DNA of 64,000 nucleotides from Coprobacillaceae bacterium UN01-12pH3A. Its GTDB lineage: Bacteria > Bacillota_I > Bacilli_A > Erysipelotrichales > Coprobacillaceae. Under the pieces are notes generated by a model that was given only the letters and a program-made list of their open reading frames with translations, did not search any database and had not been told where the DNA came from. Position 1 is the first letter of the stretch. Every line of letters begins with the position of its first letter. The translations under genes were made by a program, and so were the position numbers. The stretch spans positions 192,265-256,264 of the forward strand of contig JAQENU010000003.1 of assembly GCA_027676805.1 (NCBI GenBank). Reading direction: 5' to 3'. Below are positions 60,751 through 64,000 of the stretch, in pieces.

Positions 60751-60902
60751 TCTAATCACCCCCTCACTCTATACATACTTACAAAATGTGATATTTATCA
60801 TTTGTTTTTTATTCCTATTATTGTTTCTTTTTAAATCCTCAACTATAATTAAAGTATCGATATTAGGACTATCGAAATATAATTAGAAAAGAGGTGAAAA
60901 TA

Positions 60903-61292
60903 ATGAAAAATTTAGATCAATGGATTTTAGTTGTTATCGCGTGCATCGCTGTGATTGCTCCTTGTATAACAACATATCTAAATAACAGGCACCAATATAA
61001 AATAGCTCTGTTAAATACTCGCTTTCAGCGTAATATAAACTATATAGATAATTATTTTGATGCTGTTAGCAAATTCATCTACCATAACGGACCGTTTAAT
61101 AATGAAAATCCGGCATACAAGTCCGCTTTGCAAAAACTCTATATTATAGCAAATGAAGAATCTCGTAATATTCTAAATGACATTGATTTAGTTCTAATGA
61201 ACCCTGATAATTGGAACCCTACAACTAAACTAAACGAAATAATTCAGCCTAAGCTTAATGAATTATCCAAAAATATTAATAAGCGCCTTTAA
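60903..61292 (+). CDS. Membrane-anchored phage protein against the early operon
   Basis: A 129-residue protein with one N-terminal membrane segment (WILVVIACIAVIAPCITTYL) followed by a mostly helical cytoplasmic or external part. It is transcribed against the early genes, with its own -10 (TATAAT, near 60,881) and inverted repeat CGATA/TATCG at 60,857-60,873. Rightward orientation near the repressor suggests lysogenic expression, perhaps superinfection exclusion; this is inference. Confidence 0.6.
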   Translation: MKNLDQWILVVIACIAVIAPCITTYLNNRHQYKIALLNTRFQRNINYIDNYFDAVSKFIYHNGPFNNENPAYKSALQKLYIIANEESRNILNDIDLVLMNPDNWNPTTKLNEIIQPKLNELSKNINKRL

Positions 61293-61418
61293 TAAAACAA
61301 AAATTGATATAGGATATGATATTAACCAACATATAATTGCTTTATTCTTTTCTAAGTTTGAGTGAAAAAAGCATCCAACTAAACTAATAATTAATGCAAT
61401 AAGAACTAAATAAAACAT
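61263..61418 (-). CDS. Small membrane protein, 51 residues
   Basis: Two hydrophobic segments (LVLIALIISLVGCFF and ICWLISYPISIFVLL). It starts at 61,418 after AAAGGA and its 3' end overlaps the converging membrane protein gene by 30 bases. Unknown function. Confidence 0.5.
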   Translation of the reverse strand: MFYLVLIALIISLVGCFFHSNLEKNKAIICWLISYPISIFVLLKALINIFG

Positions 61419-61452
61419 AATGAATTTTTCCTTTCTTTTTTTATATAAGGTG

Positions 61453-61668
61453 CTATTTAAGATCAAGAAGAATTTCACCTATTTCTTTTTCATAACGTTG
61501 CATATGCATTTTATAAACATATTTTCCCAATTCTTCGTTTTGCCAAGAAATATTGCGATAATACCTATTGATCTCACTTTTTAATTCGTTCCATGTTGAG
61601 CAATCTTTTTTTAATCTTTCATAATCTTCGTTTGCTAATTGGTACACCTTTTCAATAAATCCGTCCAT
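61453..61668 (-). CDS. Hypothetical phage protein, 71 residues
   Basis: From 61,668 after GGAGGGG. Charged helical protein (EKVYQLANEDYERLKKDC, ELKSEINRYYRN). No family recognised; second gene of the early leftward transcript. Confidence 0.55.
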   Translation of the reverse strand: MDGFIEKVYQLANEDYERLKKDCSTWNELKSEINRYYRNISWQNEELGKYVYKMHMQRYEKEIGEILLDLK

Positions 61669-61678
61669 AACTCCCCTC

Positions 61679-61837
61679 CTATGTTTGTTTATGAACTGCT
61701 TGTTTGTTTGATAAAAGACCTGTAATAAAACCCATATCATAATCACTCAGTTCATAACCATTTTTCTTCAAAGATTGTAAGACCTTAGCAATTTCTTTTC
61801 CTTGATTCTGTTTAACCTTTAAATCTTTCTCATTCAT
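61679..61837 (-). CDS. First early gene, Cro-position small protein, 52 residues
   Basis: Start at 61,837 after GGAGG. The protein reads NEKDLKVKQNQGKEIAKVLQ and YDMGFITGLLSN; it does not show a convincing helix-turn-helix. It is the first gene leftward from the divergent control region, the place of Cro, but its role is unknown. Confidence 0.55.
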   Translation of the reverse strand: MNEKDLKVKQNQGKEIAKVLQSLKKNGYELSDYDMGFITGLLSNKQAVHKQT

Positions 61838-61868
61838 TGTCATCACCTCCAACATACCTTTCGTGTAC

Positions 61869-61935
61869 ATATTATTACACATTGTGTATTTTGTCAATAC
61901 ATTTTGTTTACATTGTGTATATTTAATGTTATTAT
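61869..61935. promoter_or_regulatory. Divergent lysis-lysogeny control region with two operators
   Basis: Leftward promoter: TTGACA (61,892-61,897) and TAATAT (61,869-61,874), spacing 17. Rightward promoter: TTTACA (61,907-61,912) and TATTAT (61,930-61,935), spacing 17. A perfect palindrome TACACATTGTGTA (61,876-61,888) sits in the leftward spacer and an 11/13 match (61,907-61,919) covers the rightward -35. The sites are 31 bases apart, three turns of the helix. Confidence 0.8.
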
Positions 61936-61961
61936 ACGCATGAAGGAGGTATTAAAATTAA

Positions 61962-62333
61962 ATGGATATAGGAGATAGAATTAAAAGTATTAGAAAATCT
62001 ACTAATTTAACACAAATAGATTTTGCTAAAAAATTAGGCTTATCTCGAAATGCTATTGCTAGTTACGAAGGCGGGGTAAGAATCCCTAATGAAGCAATGA
62101 TCAAATTAATATGTACGACTTATAAAGTCGATCCGTTTTGGCTTGAAACTGGTGAGGGGGATATGTTCACAGCTATTCCCGAAACAATAATCGATAGTCT
62201 TGTAGAGGAATTTGATTTAGATATTCGAGATCGCTTTATCATCGAAACTTATTTGCAGGCATCAGAAATGCAAAGAAACGCAATTAAAGATTTTCTATTA
62301 ACGTTAGCAGAAAAAAGCGCAAAAAAAAAATGA
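61962..62333 (+). CDS. CI-like phage repressor, XRE family
   Basis: The 123-residue protein has an N-terminal HTH (residues 5-60: IRKSTNLTQIDFAKKLGLSR, NAIASYEGGVRIP) and DPFWLETGEGDMF, then a helical C-terminus (FIIETYLQASEMQRNAIKDF) without a peptidase domain. It is transcribed away from the early operon and should bind the operators in the shared promoter. AAGGAGGT lies 11 bases before ATG, a little far. Confidence 0.9.
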   Translation: MDIGDRIKSIRKSTNLTQIDFAKKLGLSRNAIASYEGGVRIPNEAMIKLICTTYKVDPFWLETGEGDMFTAIPETIIDSLVEEFDLDIRDRFIIETYLQASEMQRNAIKDFLLTLAEKSAKKK

Positions 62334-62353
62334 GGAATAAATCCTCGTTTTTT
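62331..62353 (+). terminator. Terminator of the repressor gene
   Basis: GAGGA and TCCTC form a short stem around ATAAA, followed by six Ts after a G. Confidence 0.65.
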
Positions 62354-62462
62354 ATTTTAAATAATACATTATTATAAAATTATATATGCTTTTGATGTAT
62401 TTAAAATTATCGATTGCTTCAATCATTTCTATTATTCTTTCTTTATAAATATTTTTATCCAT
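62352..62462 (-). CDS. Small helical protein beside the repressor, 36 residues
   Basis: Starts after AAGGGGG. The product (DKNIYKERIIEMIEAIDNFK then IYNFIIMYYL) resembles the tiny helical proteins with a C-terminal hydrophobic patch commonly found beside XRE genes in Bacillota mobile elements. Converges on the repressor. Function unknown. Confidence 0.5.
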   Translation of the reverse strand: MDKNIYKERIIEMIEAIDNFKYIKSIYNFIIMYYLK

Positions 62463-62856
62463 ATTATTTTCCCCCTTGATCTTCTCATTTCCAGTAGCGC
62501 TTCTGTAAATAAATAATAGCATATAATATTTAGTTGTGCAGATTACCCTATTTACTTATACTCTTATAAATAAAGAAATACTTCTTTTTTCTACAAATTA
62601 TTTAATATTTATTTTATGTTTATGAGAATTGTTAGTTTATTGTTTGATAACAATCATTTTACTAGGATATAACAATCTTCATATAAAAAATCATTCGGCG
62701 GTTTTTTGCCAATTAGTTGCATTTTGTTGCACACTAAGTATAGAAATTTCACATATTTAATATTATTTATTTAGATATTTTGTTATATTATACAAAATTT
62801 ATAACAATTTTATTTGTTAATAAAACAAAATTTATATTTTTAATGTTTAAAATAAA
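62463..62856. other. AT-rich intergenic region, no gene seen
   Basis: About 390 bases without a credible reading frame. An extended -10 for the small minus-strand gene (TGCTATTAT, near 62,517-62,525 in reverse) and two GTTGCA words near 62,717-62,732 are the only visible features. Confidence 0.4.
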
Positions 62857-62879
62857 AAAAGCCAACCAAAGTTGACTAT
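62857..62879 (-). terminator. Terminator of the DUF1828-like gene
   Basis: AGTCAAC and GTTGGCT pair (with a G-T) around TTTG, then seven Ts on the minus strand; overlaps the stop codon. Confidence 0.7.
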
Positions 62880-63622
62880 TGAAATAATTGTACGTTGTTA
62901 TCTATCTTAGACCAAGGAATTACTTTTATACCATAATTTTCTGCCGCATCATAGATACTATCATCGACTTTATTTTCATCATTAATAATTATAATAAATT
63001 GAGAATCCTCTTTTCTAGTTGGATATGTATCACTCCATGAGAATAAAGTAGATTGCATATTTGTTTTCGTTCCGTTATTAAGTAGCTTACACAATCTCTC
63101 CGGTTTCTTTGCTGATCTTTGAAATAAAAAGTCAAAATTATAGATATATCCTGTTATACCTGTAAAACTAGGACTTTCAGTATAAAATATATTATTTTTA
63201 TCAAAATAATTTATAACATCCTCTAAAAAGTATGACTTTACTCTACCCGATGACGTTAAATTCATGTCATCTACTCTTAAAACACATTGTATTAAAGAAT
63301 GCAACTTATTAGCAAAATCTGAATGGTTTGTTTTTACTGATAATTTTCCATTCTCATCTACAGTAACTCCAAAGTTCATACAGGTTCTTTTAATTTGCTT
63401 AAGTCTATTTCCCTCAATTCGAATACCAGCCATTTCCAAATTAGATAATGTATAGCCATCATCGTCTATATGTATTGAATTACCATGTTTATTGGCATAC
63501 AGTTGAATAGCATCACCATCAAAATCAAATAATGGAACAGTTATTTCATAAAAATCCCCAAGCTTAACGGCGCTCGTCATCGATTTTAAAAAATTAAAAT
63601 ATTCATCCATTAACCCTTCCAT
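62876..63622 (-). CDS. DUF1828/DUF1829-type protein
   Basis: About 248 residues. The N-terminal half has IQLYANKHGNSIHIDDDGYTL followed by LEMAGIRIEGNR, the DUF1828 pattern; the C-terminal half (YIYNFDFLFQRSAKKPERLC, FIIIINDENK) fits DUF1829. Function is not known to me; such genes appear in mobile DNA beside small partners. The start at 63,622 follows AGGAGGAA, 20 bases after the previous gene ends. AT-rich and placed outside the core phage modules. Confidence 0.7.
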   Translation of the reverse strand: MEGLMDEYFNFLKSMTSAVKLGDFYEITVPLFDFDGDAIQLYANKHGNSIHIDDDGYTLSNLEMAGIRIEGNRLKQIKRTCMNFGVTVDENGKLSVKTNHSDFANKLHSLIQCVLRVDDMNLTSSGRVKSYFLEDVINYFDKNNIFYTESPSFTGITGYIYNFDFLFQRSAKKPERLCKLLNNGTKTNMQSTLFSWSDTYPTRKEDSQFIIIINDENKVDDSIYDAAENYGIKVIPWSKIDNNVQLFQ

Positions 63623-63641
63623 TAATATTCCTCCTATGAAT

Positions 63642-64000
63642 TTAGTGTAATAATTGCAATTCTGATTGATAATCAAGTTTATAATCTATTAAATGAAATG
63701 AATCCAAAAATTTTATACAATTCTCTAAAAAACCCTCATCATCTTTATATTCTACTGCATCCGCTAATTCTTTGCCTTCTTTAAAAATATGTAAATGTGG
63801 TCCATAAATATATGTTCCATCACTATTGCGATGTGGAACATTATCTGATAAAATATCCAACCTCATTAGTTTAACATTACTCCCCTGTACTCTTGCTTGA
63901 ATTGTATACTTGTTGCTATTTTTACTTTTTCTATTAATATTTACAATGAAAACATCTCTAGTCGTAGTACTATTTAAAGTATATGTTTTATGTTCTCCAA
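63642..64000 (-). CDS. Partner of the DUF1828-like gene, 5' end beyond window
   Basis: The frame is open from the window edge to the stop at 63,642 (at least 119 codons). The visible part reads YTLNSTTTRDVFIVNINRK, then MRLDILSDNVPHRNSDG and HLHIFKEGKE near the middle, ending in a helical tail. PHLHIF with the preceding aspartate looks like an active or metal site. Possibly a DUF6978-like protein; not certain. It and the downstream gene form an operon. Confidence 0.55.
   Translation of the reverse strand, partial: GEHKTYTLNSTTTRDVFIVNINRKSKNSNKYTIQARVQGSNVKLMRLDILSDNVPHRNSDGTYIYGPHLHIFKEGKELADAVEYKDDEGFLENCIKFLDSFHLIDYKLDYQSELQLLH

Overview
The window is a low-GC Bacillota chromosome segment. 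CotJ spore-coat genes, an HlyC/CorC transporter, RecD2, MnmA and AroD, AGGAGG-type ribosome binding sites and the general style of the proteins suggest a spore-forming member of the Erysipelotrichia (inferred from gene content; no 16S rRNA is present).

Layout. (1) 1-21,100 is ordinary chromosome: MATE exporter; MarR/flavodoxin/FMN-binding operon with palindromic operators; HIT protein; aroD with a coupled unknown gene; HD dNTPase; GNAT; CorC-like transporter; recD2-mnmA; ROK kinase; RluA pseudouridine synthase; a candidate small RNA (14,333-14,430); TIM-barrel protein; MerR and MutS-like membrane ATPase; Nudix hydrolase; large HAD-like membrane protein. (2) 21,105-24,037 is a tRNA region (Lys, Ser, Asp, two identical Gly) containing decayed material: a broken holin, an ORF with an in-frame stop, and an orphan membrane protein. 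(3) 24,203-27,340 carries a MetY-type enzyme, a second ROK kinase and the cotJ operon.

(4) From about 27,545 to beyond the window end lies a prophage of more than 36 kb. Its left end falls inside cotJC: the gene reads normally for about 65 codons and then runs into foreign sequence and a stop. Just inside this junction are an ATP-dependent DNA ligase and Ku (a two-gene NHEJ set), then a rightward operon ending in a tyrosine integrase. The rest is a leftward siphovirus genome of HK97 type. Reading in the direction of transcription (right to left): CI-like repressor and divergent early promoter with paired operators (61.9 kb), early genes including a replication initiator, DnaB, two DNA methyltransferases, a second recombinase-like gene, a RHH repressor and an antirepressor, a late regulator, HNH/TerS/TerL, portal, ClpP-like protease, capsid, connectors, tail genes with a -1 frameshift chaperone, tape measure, Dit, tail fibres, holin and GH25/LysM endolysin. 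Right of the repressor is a DUF1828-like gene with a cut-off partner.

Most notable: the prophage interrupts a sporulation gene and carries NHEJ genes at that junction, an arrangement like sporulation-excised elements (skin in sigK, SP-beta in spsM). The large terminase has one in-frame TAA, and the second recombinase looks frameshifted near its start, so the phage may be a captive or decaying element while its integrase and NHEJ genes stay open.
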